A DNA stretch of 64,000 nucleotides from an uncultured Eubacteriales bacterium (GTDB lineage Bacteria > Bacillota > Clostridia > Christensenellales > Aristaeellaceae): the NCBI GenBank assembly GCA_902795275.1, contig CADBKQ010000006.1, positions 1 through 64,000 of the forward strand. The letters are read 5' to 3'. Shown here in pieces: positions 50,534 through 59,304 of the stretch. Below the pieces are notes generated by a model. It saw nothing but the letters and a program-made list of their open reading frames with translations. It was not told the DNA's origin and did no database searches. Both the position numbers and the translations under genes were made by a program. How positions within the stretch are numbered: position 1 is the stretch's first letter; each line of letters starts with the position of its first letter.

Positions 50534-50999
50534 CCATCCTTTCCTGTAGCCTGAGCCGGGCGCGGTGGTATGTGACCCGGGCCCAGTTTTCCGTTTTGCC
50601 AAAGATCATCCCGATTTCCCGGAAGCTCAGCTCGCCAAAGACGCGGAGCTCAAACGCTTCCCGGTACGGCTCCTCCAGGGCGTGCAGCGCCATGTGGATG
50701 CGGAAGGAGGTGTCCCGGTCCGCGGCGGTCTGCTCGATGCCCTTTCCCGTGTCGGGAAGTTCCTCCGGCAAAACTTCCTGTTTGCCCTGCCGCCGTTTCT
50801 CGTCCAGGAACAGGTTTCTGGCAATGGCGCACAGCCAGGTCGCTTCGTCCGATTCTCCCCGGAAATCGCTTCTCTTTGAAAAGGCGCGGAAGAAGGTTTC
50901 CTGGGTGATTTCCTCCGCCTGCGCCCGGTCGCCCGCCAGCGTCATGACGAAGGAGAACACCCGCATGTAATAGGCTTCGTACAGCTTTTCCTGGGTCAC
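50514..50999 (-). CDS. ECF RNA polymerase sigma factor
   Basis: A 161-residue extracytoplasmic-function sigma factor. Region 2 has YYMRVFSFVMTLAGDRAQAEEITQETFFRAF and region 4 has EEPYREAFELRVFGELSFREIGMIFGKTENWARVTYHRARLRL. The start is the GTG at 50999, five bases after GGAGGTG; the ATG at 51017 contains that site. It forms an operon with the anti-sigma and DUF4097 genes, which fits autoregulated envelope-stress control. Confidence 0.92.
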   Translation of the reverse strand: MTQEKLYEAYYMRVFSFVMTLAGDRAQAEEITQETFFRAFSKRSDFRGESDEATWLCAIARNLFLDEKRRQGKQEVLPEELPDTGKGIEQTAADRDTSFRIHMALHALEEPYREAFELRVFGELSFREIGMIFGKTENWARVTYHRARLRLQERMDESNGV

Positions 51000-51085
51000 A
51001 TGCTCACCTCCTTTCATCCGATCTCGTCGGTTAGACGGAGAAATCGCGGATTCGTTACAGGAAATTTGAAAAAAATTTTTCGCCG

Positions 51086-52141
51086 TTAAATATCTTCCAG
51101 AATCTTTAGTCCTTCACAATAATCCTGTCCCAGAATTTCCTGGGTCTTCGCAAAGTCATATTTCTCATGGAGCCGGTCGTGGGCTTTCAGGAATTCCTTT
51201 TTCCCGTGTTTTCTGATATAAAGCGCCTGCGCCTTGGCCGCGTTCGCGCCGTCGTTCGACGGGGTATAGAAACCCTTTTCGCAGGCCTCCAGGCTGTCAC
51301 AGGCATAGCATCCGTCGATTCCCTTTTCCCGGCAGCACACCGCATTGGGGCATTTTCCATCCGGCGACGCCGTGGCGAAGGAGCAGACGTTGTAGGCGGT
51401 TCTGCATGAGCCGCACCAGGCGCTCAGGAAGCAATGGTTGCAGGAAAAACCGCAGTAGGCAACGGGATCGACCCCTTTCCGCGCCAGCTTGCACAGCTTG
51501 TTTTTGATGCGCCGCATCGCTTCGATGTGCATGATCCAATGCCTGCTGAACGGCATTCTAATCAGCCCCAGCACATCCTTCCCGCACCAGTAGCCGATGA
51601 GCCAGCTTGCTTTTTCGTCCTCGCTGACGCAGCCGGTGCGCCGCAGCTTTTCGATCATCTCATCGCCGAATCTCCGTTTCAGGTCGGAGTATTGAAGGCG
51701 CGTCAGCAGCCGGTCGGTGGACTGCATCACTTCCCGGGCGTATCGGTACAGCTGTTTGATGTCCAGCCGCTTTGAAAACTCCGCCAGCTCATCCCCGGAA
51801 AGCTCGTTTCCGGTGGTGATGATCGGAGAATGAACCGTTTCGGAAAAGCCCCCGTCAAACAAAACCTGCCGTTCCTGCGCGATCATTTCATGCGCCACGA
51901 TGTCCTCGATGCGGAAGATATGCCAGATGGAATAGGCCAGCGTCTTGGAATGATACCCGTCCGCCCCGGCAAACGGCATTTGGTAAAACGCCTCCTCCGG
52001 GAAGGTATCCACGATCTGGGTGATCTGCCCGAACAGGCTTTCCCGCAAGGCCAGCAGCTTTTCCATCCCCTCTGTAAAGGTGGCTTCCTTGGAAAGCAGC
52101 ACCTGCATCTCTTTATTCATTTCGGCCCAGTCCTTGTCCAT
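51086..52141 (-). CDS. DinB-like / DUF3795 fusion protein
   Basis: A 351-residue protein of two parts. Residues about 15-205 are a DinB/YfiT-like four-helix bundle with putative metal ligands (SIWHIFRIEDIVAHEM; HWIMHIEAM). Residues about 225-330 are a DUF3795-type cysteine-rich domain (CGFSCNHCFLSAWCGSCRTAYNVCSF, CPNAVCC, GCYACDSLEAC). DUF3795 is usually a free protein of about 120-150 residues. Both parts may bind metal. It is the last gene of the aromatic cluster, 30 bp after aroQ, with no known role there. Confidence 0.7.
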   Translation of the reverse strand: MDKDWAEMNKEMQVLLSKEATFTEGMEKLLALRESLFGQITQIVDTFPEEAFYQMPFAGADGYHSKTLAYSIWHIFRIEDIVAHEMIAQERQVLFDGGFSETVHSPIITTGNELSGDELAEFSKRLDIKQLYRYAREVMQSTDRLLTRLQYSDLKRRFGDEMIEKLRRTGCVSEDEKASWLIGYWCGKDVLGLIRMPFSRHWIMHIEAMRRIKNKLCKLARKGVDPVAYCGFSCNHCFLSAWCGSCRTAYNVCSFATASPDGKCPNAVCCREKGIDGCYACDSLEACEKGFYTPSNDGANAAKAQALYIRKHGKKEFLKAHDRLHEKYDFAKTQEILGQDYCEGLKILEDI

Positions 52142-52170
52142 GCCCTTCTCCCTTCACAGCCAGATGGTTC

Positions 52171-52605
52171 CTATTCCGTTTTCCTGTTCGCGTGCCATGC
52201 CAGCGCTTCGGCGTAGCCCGCAAAGCCCAGGCCGATGAAATGCGCCTGGCAGGCCATGCCCGCGTAGCTGATTTGGCGGAAAGGCTCGCGCTTGGTTACG
52301 TCGGTGAGATGCACCTCGGCGGCGGGAATGCTCACCGCTTTCAGCGCGTCCAGGATGGCGACGGAGGTGTGGGTGTAAGCAGCGGGATTGATCACGATGC
52401 CGTCCACGGTTCCGTAAGCCGCCTGAATTTTATCCACCAGCGCGCCTTCGTGGTTGCTTTGGAAGATTTCCACGTCCACGTTCAGTTCCTTCGCCTTTTC
52501 CTGAATGAACTGTATTAAGTCTTCATAGGTCTGGGTTCCGTACAGATGCTTTTCCCGAATCCCCAGCATGTTCAGGTTCGGCCCGTTCAGCACCAACAGC
52601 TTCAT
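52171..52605 (-). CDS. aroQ: 3-dehydroquinate dehydratase, type II
   Basis: This dodecameric enzyme converts 3-dehydroquinate to 3-dehydroshikimate. The 144-residue protein has NGPNLNMLGIRE, the catalytic Tyr in HLYGTQTYEDL, NHEGALVDKI, INPAAYTHTSVAI and the catalytic His in AEVHLTD. The family's SNIHARE is here TDVTKRE. GGAGGG lies before the ATG. Its first 83 bases overlap the tail of the aroE-aroK fusion gene in another frame. Confidence 0.95.
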   Translation of the reverse strand: MKLLVLNGPNLNMLGIREKHLYGTQTYEDLIQFIQEKAKELNVDVEIFQSNHEGALVDKIQAAYGTVDGIVINPAAYTHTSVAILDALKAVSIPAAEVHLTDVTKREPFRQISYAGMACQAHFIGLGFAGYAEALAWHANRKTE

Positions 52606-53824
52606 AAAATCCCTCCACGATTGCTTTTGCGGTCATGGCCTTGTCCGGCTGACTGTCAACGGCGTAATCCGCGCAGGCGGCGTACAGCGGCGTCCGGGTT
52701 TCCTCCATGGCGCGCAGCTTTTCCGCGTCGGCGGACAGGGGCCGTCCCTTCGTGGCGAGCTGCTCCACAGGCCGCCGCACCCAGCAGAGGACGCCGTTCT
52801 GCTTTAAGGCTCGAACATTCTCCGGCCTTAACACTGCCCCGCCGCCGGTGGCGATGACCAGGCCGCTTTCTTTTCCAAATTCTTTAACGATTTCGCTTTC
52901 GATGTTCCGGAAGCCCGCCTCGCCCTGGTCTTCAAAGATTTTCGGAATCGGCCCGAAGCGCTCCACGATCACCGCGTCCAGGTCTACAAATTGTCGGCCC
53001 AGGGCTTCCGCCGCCCGCCTGCCCTGGGTGGACTTGCCGCAGCCGGGCATGCCGACCAGCACCAGGTTCAGGCAATCCCGGCGCACAGACTGATAGGCTT
53101 TCAGAATGGTTTGCTCTGGGATTTCACGGTTGAGGAACAGCTTGGCGGCATAATACCCTTGTGCCGCCAGCATCCACAGCCCGTCAATGCGGGGAATGCC
53201 CGCGGCCTCCGCGTCCAGCAGCAGCCTGGTTTTCGCGGGATTGTAGATCACGTCCGCCACGCCCTGCACGCTGGGGAAGCGCGAAAGCTCGATGGGCGAA
53301 ACGAGGTTATTGGGATACATGCCCACCGGCGTGGCGTTGATGATGACCTCCGCGTCGGTGTGCTTGGCGTATAAATCCGCATAGGTGGTCGGCCCCTTCC
53401 GGGACACCACCACCGTCTCCCGGGCCTGCCGCACCCAGCACGCGCCCTGGGCGGTCAGGGACGTGCCGCCGCTGCCCAGGATGACCGCCTTTTTCCCGGT
53501 CAGGTTGATCCCGGCCTTGTCCAGCATGAACAGCATACCGGGCAAATCCGTGTTGTCCGCGAAGATTCTTCCGTCCCGCACCACCAGCGTGTTGGCGCTG
53601 CCGATTTCCTGTACCGCCGGGGACAGTGCGTCGCAGAAGGGCAGCACCGCCTGCTTGTAGGGGATGGTCACGTTCAAGCCCCGGAACCGCCTGCTCTTTA
53701 GCAGTGCTTCCACTTCATGCAGCGGCATGGGGTACAGTTGATAGTCATAGTCCCCGAACGCCCGGTGAATCTGCGGCGAATAGCTGTGGCCCAGGCGTTC
53801 GCCGATCAAGCCGTATTCAATCAT
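52523..53824 (-). CDS. aroE-aroK: Shikimate dehydrogenase-shikimate kinase fusion
   Basis: A 433-residue bifunctional enzyme for two consecutive steps. Residues 1-265 are AroE: shikimate-binding SYSPQIH, catalytic Lys in NVTIPYKQAV, FADNTD, and the NADPH-binding ILGSGGTSLTA. Residues about 270-410 are AroK: Walker A GMPGCGKSTQGR, DLDAVIVERFG, GGGAVLRPENV and KGRPLS. The last 25 residues (ERAEPEHAGDSGKASVRN) are Ala/Glu/Gly rich and encoded over aroQ, so they are probably a non-essential read-on tail. It overlaps the chorismate mutase gene by 4 bp. Confidence 0.93.
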   Translation of the reverse strand: MIEYGLIGERLGHSYSPQIHRAFGDYDYQLYPMPLHEVEALLKSRRFRGLNVTIPYKQAVLPFCDALSPAVQEIGSANTLVVRDGRIFADNTDLPGMLFMLDKAGINLTGKKAVILGSGGTSLTAQGACWVRQARETVVVSRKGPTTYADLYAKHTDAEVIINATPVGMYPNNLVSPIELSRFPSVQGVADVIYNPAKTRLLLDAEAAGIPRIDGLWMLAAQGYYAAKLFLNREIPEQTILKAYQSVRRDCLNLVLVGMPGCGKSTQGRRAAEALGRQFVDLDAVIVERFGPIPKIFEDQGEAGFRNIESEIVKEFGKESGLVIATGGGAVLRPENVRALKQNGVLCWVRRPVEQLATKGRPLSADAEKLRAMEETRTPLYAACADYAVDSQPDKAMTAKAIVEGFYEAVGAERAEPEHAGDSGKASVRNPDL

Positions 53825-54096
53825 GGCTTTTCTCCGCTGATTTGTTTCTCCTGGTAGTCCCGGCTCAGGGCCATGAGGGTTTCAAACAGGTTTCTGGCAT
53901 AGCCGCCCATCTCCTCCCCCGCCGCCTGGGACACCCGGTCTATAATCGCCTGCTCCCGGTTGGCATCCAGCACAGGCAAATGGTGTTCGATCTTATACGC
54001 CGCCACGTCCTTTACCAGCGCCATGCGACGGCAGAACAGCTTTAGTATCTCGTCATCGATGCCGTTCAGCTGCGTCCTGATTTCCTGCAAATCCAC
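53821..54096 (-). CDS. Chorismate mutase (AroQ class)
   Basis: This enzyme rearranges chorismate to prephenate. The 91-residue, all-helical protein has the pattern IRTQLNGIDDEILKLFCRRMALVKDVAAYK, with the Arg and Lys that hold chorismate, and the downstream DANREQAIIDRV segment. It begins 5 bp after aroC. It supplies the substrate for tyrA, encoded farther upstream in the cluster. Confidence 0.92.
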   Translation of the reverse strand: MDLQEIRTQLNGIDDEILKLFCRRMALVKDVAAYKIEHHLPVLDANREQAIIDRVSQAAGEEMGGYARNLFETLMALSRDYQEKQISGEKP

Positions 54097-54100
54097 GTTT

Positions 54101-55168
54101 CTACACTCCTTGTAAAATCATATCCAGCAATACGATGGCCGCTGCCGCTTCCACCACGGGCACGGCGCGAGGCACCACGCAGGGGTCGTGGCGGCCCTGG
54201 ACGGTGAGCGTCGTTTCTGCCATGGTTCGCAGGTTCACGCTCTGCTGAGGCAGGGAAATGGAGGGCGTGGGCTTGAAGCTGACGGTAAAGGATACCGGCA
54301 TCCCAGTGCTGATGCCGCCGAGGATGCCGCCGCAGTGGTTGGTGGCAGTGCGGACAGCGCCGTTCTCCACGCAAAAGGCATCGTTGTTTTCGCTGCCGAA
54401 ATGCCGGACATCCCCGAACTGGACGCCCTTCACAGCGGGAATGCCAAACAGTGCCTGGGCCAGCTTCCCTTCCAGCCCGCCGAAGTACGGCCCGCCCAGG
54501 CCCGTGGGCAGGCCGGTCACAAAGCATGCCACCGCTCCGTCCACGCTGTCGCCCCGCTGCCGGGCGGCTTCGATTTCCGCTTTCATGGCTTCGCCTTTTT
54601 CCGCGTCGATCACCGGGAACGCGCCGAGGGCATAGAAGGGAAAAGCAGGGTTCACCGGGTCAGGCGAAGCGTCCTCCACCGTTCCGACGCGGGCGATGTG
54701 CGCGGCAATATCAATCCCTTTTTCTTCCAATGCCAGCTTTGCCAGCGCCCCCGCGAAGCAAAGCGGCGCGGTGAGCCGGGCGGAAAACTGCCCGCCGCCG
54801 CGCCCGTCCCAGGCGTCGCCGTATTTGCAATAAGCTGTGTAATCCGCGTGTCCCGGACGCGGCGTGCTCTTTAGCGCTTCGTAGTCCCTGGAATGGGTGT
54901 TGCCGTTGCGGATGACGGCGGTGATCGGCGCGCCGCAGGTCTGGCCGTTTTCGTTCAGGCCGGACAGGATTTCGGGCTGGTCGGCTTCCTTCCGGGGGGT
55001 GCTCCAGGCGTTTTGCCCCGGCGCGCGGCGGGCCAGGAAAGCACTGATCCTGTCCCAGTCCGGCGCGACGCCCGCCGGGAAACCTTCGATCACGCAGCCG
55101 ACAGACGGGCCGTGGGACTGGCCGAACAGCGTCACCTTGAACCGCTCCCCGATGCTGAAATCAGGCAT
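54101..55168 (-). CDS. aroC: Chorismate synthase
   Basis: An FMN-dependent enzyme that makes chorismate from EPSP. The 355-residue protein shows the three signatures: GQSHGPSVGCVIEGFPAG near residues 16-33, WDGRGGGQFSARLTAPLCFAGA near 121-142, and NLRTMAETTLTVQGRHDPCVVPRAVPVVEA near 315-344. It overlaps aroA by 8 bp. Confidence 0.96.
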   Translation of the reverse strand: MPDFSIGERFKVTLFGQSHGPSVGCVIEGFPAGVAPDWDRISAFLARRAPGQNAWSTPRKEADQPEILSGLNENGQTCGAPITAVIRNGNTHSRDYEALKSTPRPGHADYTAYCKYGDAWDGRGGGQFSARLTAPLCFAGALAKLALEEKGIDIAAHIARVGTVEDASPDPVNPAFPFYALGAFPVIDAEKGEAMKAEIEAARQRGDSVDGAVACFVTGLPTGLGGPYFGGLEGKLAQALFGIPAVKGVQFGDVRHFGSENNDAFCVENGAVRTATNHCGGILGGISTGMPVSFTVSFKPTPSISLPQQSVNLRTMAETTLTVQGRHDPCVVPRAVPVVEAAAAIVLLDMILQGV

Positions 55169-56366
55169 GGCATTTCCCTCCCAAATGCTGAAAATCGTTC
55201 CAGAAGCCGGGATAGCTTTTGTCCACCGCCTCCGCGTCTGAAATGGTCACGGGCCCCTGGCAGACTGTGGCGGCGATGGCGGCGCTCATCACCACCCGAT
55301 GGTCGTTCTGCCCGTTCACCGTGCCGCCTTTTAATTGTTTTCCATAAATAACCAAACCGTCCGGCAGCTCCTCCGCTTCCCCGCCCAGGGCGCGGATGGT
55401 CTGGGCCATGGCGGCGAGGCGGTCGGATTCTTTCAGCCGCAGCCGGGCCGCGCCGGTGATAACGGTTCTTTTGCCGGGTACCGCCGCCGCGACCGCCGAG
55501 AGAACAGGCATCAGGTCGGGCATGTCGGTCACGTCGATCTCCCCGCCGATGCGGGGCAATAAATCCGTGATCGCCTTGTCCCCCTGGCAGGAGGCAGGGT
55601 TCAGCCCTTCCGGCGTCACCGCGCTGCCCAGGGAGTTGGCTCCCAGCCAGAAGGCGGCGGCGCTCCAATCCCCCTCCGCGCTGACCGTGCCGGGGGAACG
55701 GTACTGCTGATTGCCCGGCACCCGCCAGCTGTCCGCCAAGGGCTCCACGCGAATGCCGAACTGTGACAGGACGGATAGAGTCAGGTTCACATAGGGCATG
55801 GATTCCAGGGGCGACGTATACCGCAGGGCGCTGTCCCCCTCCAGCAGGGGCAGGGCGAAGAGCAGCCCGGAAAAATACTGGCTGCTCACGTCACCCGGCA
55901 GGGCGAAGTCGCCAGGCTGTAAACCGCCCCGCACCGTGATGGGCAGGAAGTCCCCTTCGATCTTCGCGCCGTGCGTCCGCAGGGCTTGCAGCAGCGGCCC
56001 GTTGGGGCGGCTGGGCAGGCGGCCCCGGCCATTGAGCCGGACTTCGCCCCGGAAGCACGCGCACAAGGGCAGGAGGAACCGCAGGGTGGAGCCGCTTTCG
56101 CCGCAGTCCAGGTCGGCGTCGGTTTCAAACCAGGACGGCGGAAAATCCCGGGAAACGCTGAACCAGTCGTACCGCCGAACCACCGTCGATTGCAGCGCCC
56201 AAAGGCAGCGGGCCGTGGCGTCGATGTCGGCGTTCACGACGGGACAGCAAATTCTCGTCCTTTCGCTGCACAGCCCGGCGGCGATGAGCAGCCGGTGAAC
56301 GTGGGACTTGGAGGGCGGTACGGTCACAGCGCCGCGCAGCAGGCCCGGCATTACGGTGATATTCAT
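55161..56366 (-). CDS. aroA: EPSP synthase (3-phosphoshikimate 1-carboxyvinyltransferase)
   Basis: This enzyme joins shikimate-3-phosphate and phosphoenolpyruvate. The 401-residue protein is slightly short for the family (about 420-430). It has PPSKSHVHRLLIAAGL at the start, ESGSTLRFLLPL, PSRPNGPLLQAL in place of the usual RPIGPL segment, LKESDRLAAMA and NDHRVVMSAAIAA. These are the binding Lys, Arg, Asp and Glu regions. The N-terminal Lys is followed by SHVHR where most have SxTNR. It overlaps aroB by 4 bp. Confidence 0.94.
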   Translation of the reverse strand: MNITVMPGLLRGAVTVPPSKSHVHRLLIAAGLCSERTRICCPVVNADIDATARCLWALQSTVVRRYDWFSVSRDFPPSWFETDADLDCGESGSTLRFLLPLCACFRGEVRLNGRGRLPSRPNGPLLQALRTHGAKIEGDFLPITVRGGLQPGDFALPGDVSSQYFSGLLFALPLLEGDSALRYTSPLESMPYVNLTLSVLSQFGIRVEPLADSWRVPGNQQYRSPGTVSAEGDWSAAAFWLGANSLGSAVTPEGLNPASCQGDKAITDLLPRIGGEIDVTDMPDLMPVLSAVAAAVPGKRTVITGAARLRLKESDRLAAMAQTIRALGGEAEELPDGLVIYGKQLKGGTVNGQNDHRVVMSAAIAATVCQGPVTISDAEAVDKSYPGFWNDFQHLGGKCHA

Positions 56367-57406
56367 GCTGTTTCTCCTGTAGCTTTCTGGAAATAGGCGG
56401 GCAATTCCTCAATGGATACCGTTTTCAGATAACACTTCCCGACGGCTTCCGGCAGCGCCAGGGTGATCTTCCCGCCCCGGCGCTTTTTGTCGTGGAGGGC
56501 GGCGGCGGCCAATTGCCCGGCGGAGTAGGGCACGCGGATGGGCAAGCCGCAGGCCAGGCAGGCGTCCTCGATGGGGGTCGGGTCGATGCCCGCCGCCTTC
56601 GCCGCCATCACCATGCCTACGCCCACGCCCTGGCCGTGGGTCAGGGTAAAGCCCGAGCAAAGCTCCACCGCGTGGCCGAAGGTGTGGCCCAGGTTCAGGA
56701 ACTGGCGCTTGCCGTTGTCCTGCTCGTCCCCCGCCACGTAGTCCCGCTTGATGGCGACGCACCGGGCGATGACCTGCTCCATCCGGTTTTCCCACGCGCT
56801 GGTGTGAAGCGCGGCGAACAATTCCGGGTCGCACAGCACGCCGTATTTCAGCATTTCCGCCAGGCCGTCGCGTTTCAGCTCGGCAGGCAGGGCGCGGATC
56901 ACGTCGGTGTCGCACAGCACGATTTCCGGCTGGTGGAAGGCCCCTGCCATGTTCTTGCCCGCTGCCAAATCCACCGCCGTTTTGCCGCCCACGGAGGAAT
57001 CCACGGCGGCCAGCAGCGTGGTCGGAATCTGCACGAAGCGGGTGCCCCGGTTGTACACCGCCGCAGCGAAGCCCGCCAAGTCCCCCGGCACGCCGCCGCC
57101 CAGGGCGACCACCAAATCAGAGCGGGATAACTCAATGCTCCCCAGCCATTCCAGGGCGGCGCTGAGGGTCGGCATGGTTTTCTGCCTCTCCCCGTGGGGA
57201 AAGGCCCAAATCTCCGGTTCAAACCCCGCTGCCCGCAGGGAATCCACCACCATTTCGCCGTACAGGATGCGCACGGTGTCGTCGGTGATGATGGCCGCCT
57301 TGCAGGGCTTTACGACCTTCGCGATTTCCGCCCCGGCCCGCGCCAGCAGCCCCGGCCCGATGAGCACGTCATAATCGTGGGACGCCGTGATTCTTACCCG
57401 TTCCAT
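56363..57406 (-). CDS. aroB: 3-dehydroquinate synthase
   Basis: An NAD- and zinc-dependent enzyme that cyclises DAHP to 3-dehydroquinate. The 347-residue protein carries VALGGGVPGDLAGFAAAVYNRG, FVQIPTTLLAAVDSSVGGKTAVD, and metal ligands in NLGHTFGHAVE. The start is the ATG at 57406 behind AGGGGG. The longer frame up to 57514 would add residues coded by the heptad array of element G (repeated TSYLLP) and is rejected. Confidence 0.96.
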   Translation of the reverse strand: MERVRITASHDYDVLIGPGLLARAGAEIAKVVKPCKAAIITDDTVRILYGEMVVDSLRAAGFEPEIWAFPHGERQKTMPTLSAALEWLGSIELSRSDLVVALGGGVPGDLAGFAAAVYNRGTRFVQIPTTLLAAVDSSVGGKTAVDLAAGKNMAGAFHQPEIVLCDTDVIRALPAELKRDGLAEMLKYGVLCDPELFAALHTSAWENRMEQVIARCVAIKRDYVAGDEQDNGKRQFLNLGHTFGHAVELCSGFTLTHGQGVGVGMVMAAKAAGIDPTPIEDACLACGLPIRVPYSAGQLAAAALHDKKRRGGKITLALPEAVGKCYLKTVSIEELPAYFQKATGETA

Positions 57407-57427
57407 CGTCAGACCCCCTGTGTTTTT

Positions 57428-57561
57428 AGGTAGGAGGTAGGAAGTAGGAGGTAGGAGGTAGGAGGTGAAAGAATGATTGCGCTTTGATCGGTAGAAGCTG
57501 GACTTGCGTTTCATGATCCGGCTTTATAAAACTTCCTACCTCCTACCTTCTACTTCCTACT
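57428..57561. repeat. Heptad-flanked intergenic element G
   Basis: Left arm (57428-57466): five GTAGGAG/GTAGGAA units. Right arm (57531-57561): about four CTCCTAC/CTTCTAC-type units. The core (57467-57530) shares its first 20 bases with element D and reads on as CTGGACTTGCGTTTCATGATCCGGCTTTATAAAAC in parts also seen in D and in inverted H. It separates tyrA from aroB. Confidence 0.85.
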
Positions 57562-57566
57562 TTTTT

Positions 57567-58400
57567 TCACTCTTCCAGCGTTTCCTTGATTTCCCGGCCT
57601 TCGCGGAGGAGGAAGCGGAGTTTTTCTTCGTCGCGGGTTTTAAGGGCGTCGGCGTACTCCTGCAAATTCTTGATAAGCGCCTCGGTCTGTGACAGAAGCA
57701 GGTCGTCGTTTTCCAAGAAAAGCTCCGTCCACATGTCCTCGTTGAGCCGGGCGACGCGGGTCATATCCCGGAAGCTGCCCGCGGAAAAGCCTTTGTGCTT
57801 GGGGGCCAGGGGCGTTTTCACGTAGGCGCTGCTGACCACGTGGGCCAGTTGCGAGGTAAAGGCGATCATCTCGTCGTGCTCCTGGGGCGTGGTGAAGCGG
57901 ACTTTCGCAAAGCCGATGGAGAGAAAAATCTCCTTGGCCCGGCGAATGGTTTCGATGTCCGTGCCGGGGGCGGGAGCCAGGATCATGGAGGCGTTCTCGA
58001 ATAAATCGTCCTGGGCATAGGTGAAGCCGCTGCGCTCGCGCCCCGCCATGGGATGCCCGCCCATGAACACCGCGGGGTTCCCCTCGAAGGCGGGATACAG
58101 CCTGTCGCACACGAACCGCTTCACCCCGCAGCAGTCGATCACCAGCGAGCCGGGCTTGAAGGCGTCAATGTGGTTCAGCGTCCACTCCACCGCGTCCTTG
58201 GGATACAGCGCCACCAGCACTACGTCGCAGTCCGGCAGGTTTTCGTCCGTCAGTTCCCCGTCGATGGCCCCCACCATTTTGGCCTGTAAGATCGCCGTTT
58301 CTTTCAGGTCGCAGCCGTACACCGTATGCTTGGAATGAAACTTGATGCTTCGGGCCAGGGAACCGCCGATCAGCCCCAGGCCCACAATGCCAAACACCAT
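57567..58400 (-). CDS. tyrA: Prephenate dehydrogenase
   Basis: This enzyme oxidises prephenate to 4-hydroxyphenylpyruvate for tyrosine. The 277-residue protein has the NAD-binding GLGLIGGSLARS at residues 6-17, then GGHPMAGRERSGF with the catalytic His region and the TTPQEHDEMIAFTSQLAHVVSSAYV segment. AGGAGG precedes the ATG. Its first 54 codons are duplicated at 59305-59467. No C-terminal ACT domain is present, so regulation by tyrosine must occur elsewhere. Confidence 0.95.
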   Translation of the reverse strand: MVFGIVGLGLIGGSLARSIKFHSKHTVYGCDLKETAILQAKMVGAIDGELTDENLPDCDVVLVALYPKDAVEWTLNHIDAFKPGSLVIDCCGVKRFVCDRLYPAFEGNPAVFMGGHPMAGRERSGFTYAQDDLFENASMILAPAPGTDIETIRRAKEIFLSIGFAKVRFTTPQEHDEMIAFTSQLAHVVSSAYVKTPLAPKHKGFSAGSFRDMTRVARLNEDMWTELFLENDDLLLSQTEALIKNLQEYADALKTRDEEKLRFLLREGREIKETLEE

Positions 58401-58436
58401 GCGGGATGCCTCCTCTCGCCTCTATCAACTGGATCT

Positions 58437-59171
58437 CTATTTGTTCATCAAAATCCATTCAGCAGCCCTTTGCTGCTGTTCCTCGGAAGAGACAGCGGCA
58501 TTTCCATCGCCTGCCTGCCTTCCGTAATTTCCAAACTGCGCGTGATTTCCACCTTCAATCACATATATTTCACTGCTGTTTGGAAGATACCTGTTGGCTT
58601 CCTCCAGCCGCGTCCTGTTGAGCACACCATCTTCCGAGCCGTAGATAATCACTGCTTTGGAAATTCCATCCAGTGACTTTGATGGATATGCCGCAAGCAT
58701 AAAAACACCGGATAATTGTGAACTGTGTGTTGCCGCATAGCTGGCGGCCATCGCACCGCCAAGAGAATGTCCGCCGATATACCAGCGCTCATAATCATGC
58801 TGCTCCATGACCTGATCCGCTTTGTTCACACCCAAAACCGCCAGACGAAATGGCATCCGGACAAGACTGACGTCCATCCCCTGTTTGGCAAGCCGGTGAA
58901 GCAGGGGGGCATAGGCGGTTTCCTCCACTTTGCCTCCGGGATAGAAGATGAACGCATCAGTCTCGGAAGGGCCATCGAAAAGCCAGCCGTATTCCGTTTG
59001 CGTGACAATGACAGATTCGTCGGATTTCAACGCGGTATAGGCTGATTCCTCTGCATGGTAGTATTGCTCTGTATAGGCCAGAAACGCGATACATAATGCT
59101 GCAATCACAATTACGGGTATAACCAGCAATAGTTTTTTACGCACGCGATGTATATTTTCACTTGTTTTCAT
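58437..59171 (-). CDS. Alpha/beta hydrolase inserted within the tyrA region
   Basis: A 244-residue membrane-anchored hydrolase. A signal-anchor helix is at about residues 13-34 (KLLLVIPVIVIAALCIAFLAY). The nucleophile elbow is GGHSLGGAMAAS. The acid is in IYGSEDGVLN and the His in EGGNHAQFGNYG. It resembles the alpha/beta-hydrolase_5 group. Base composition is visibly more A+T-rich than in neighbouring aro genes. It lies between a tyrA 5' fragment and a full tyrA, which suggests acquisition. The start is uncertain: GGAGGT lies 15 bases before the ATG at 59171 and too close to a GTG at 59186. Confidence 0.75.
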   Translation of the reverse strand: MKTSENIHRVRKKLLLVIPVIVIAALCIAFLAYTEQYYHAEESAYTALKSDESVIVTQTEYGWLFDGPSETDAFIFYPGGKVEETAYAPLLHRLAKQGMDVSLVRMPFRLAVLGVNKADQVMEQHDYERWYIGGHSLGGAMAASYAATHSSQLSGVFMLAAYPSKSLDGISKAVIIYGSEDGVLNRTRLEEANRYLPNSSEIYVIEGGNHAQFGNYGRQAGDGNAAVSSEEQQQRAAEWILMNK

Positions 59172-59230
59172 AGGACGAAAAATCACACCTCCGCAACGTC
59201 AGATTGCCCACACTCTTATACGCCTTCTTT

Positions 59231-59259
59231 GGTTCTTTCTTGGACTCCAAGAAAGAACA
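59231..59259. repeat. Perfect hairpin at the hydrolase boundary
   Basis: GTTCTTTCTTGGA-C-TCCAAGAAAGAAC is a 13-bp perfect inverted repeat between the hydrolase and the tyrA fragment. It resembles the inner part of the long-hairpin repeats but differs in sequence. It may mark the boundary of acquired DNA. Confidence 0.6.
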
Positions 59260-59304
59260 CGTCTTCCTATGTTACTTGCACGCGAAGGGACGCACGGCGA
59301 ACAC

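Noticed and set aside
57407..57514. N-terminal extension of aroB with repeated TSYLLP
   Set aside because: These codons come from the heptad array of element G. AroB homology begins at the ATG at 57406, which has a ribosome site.
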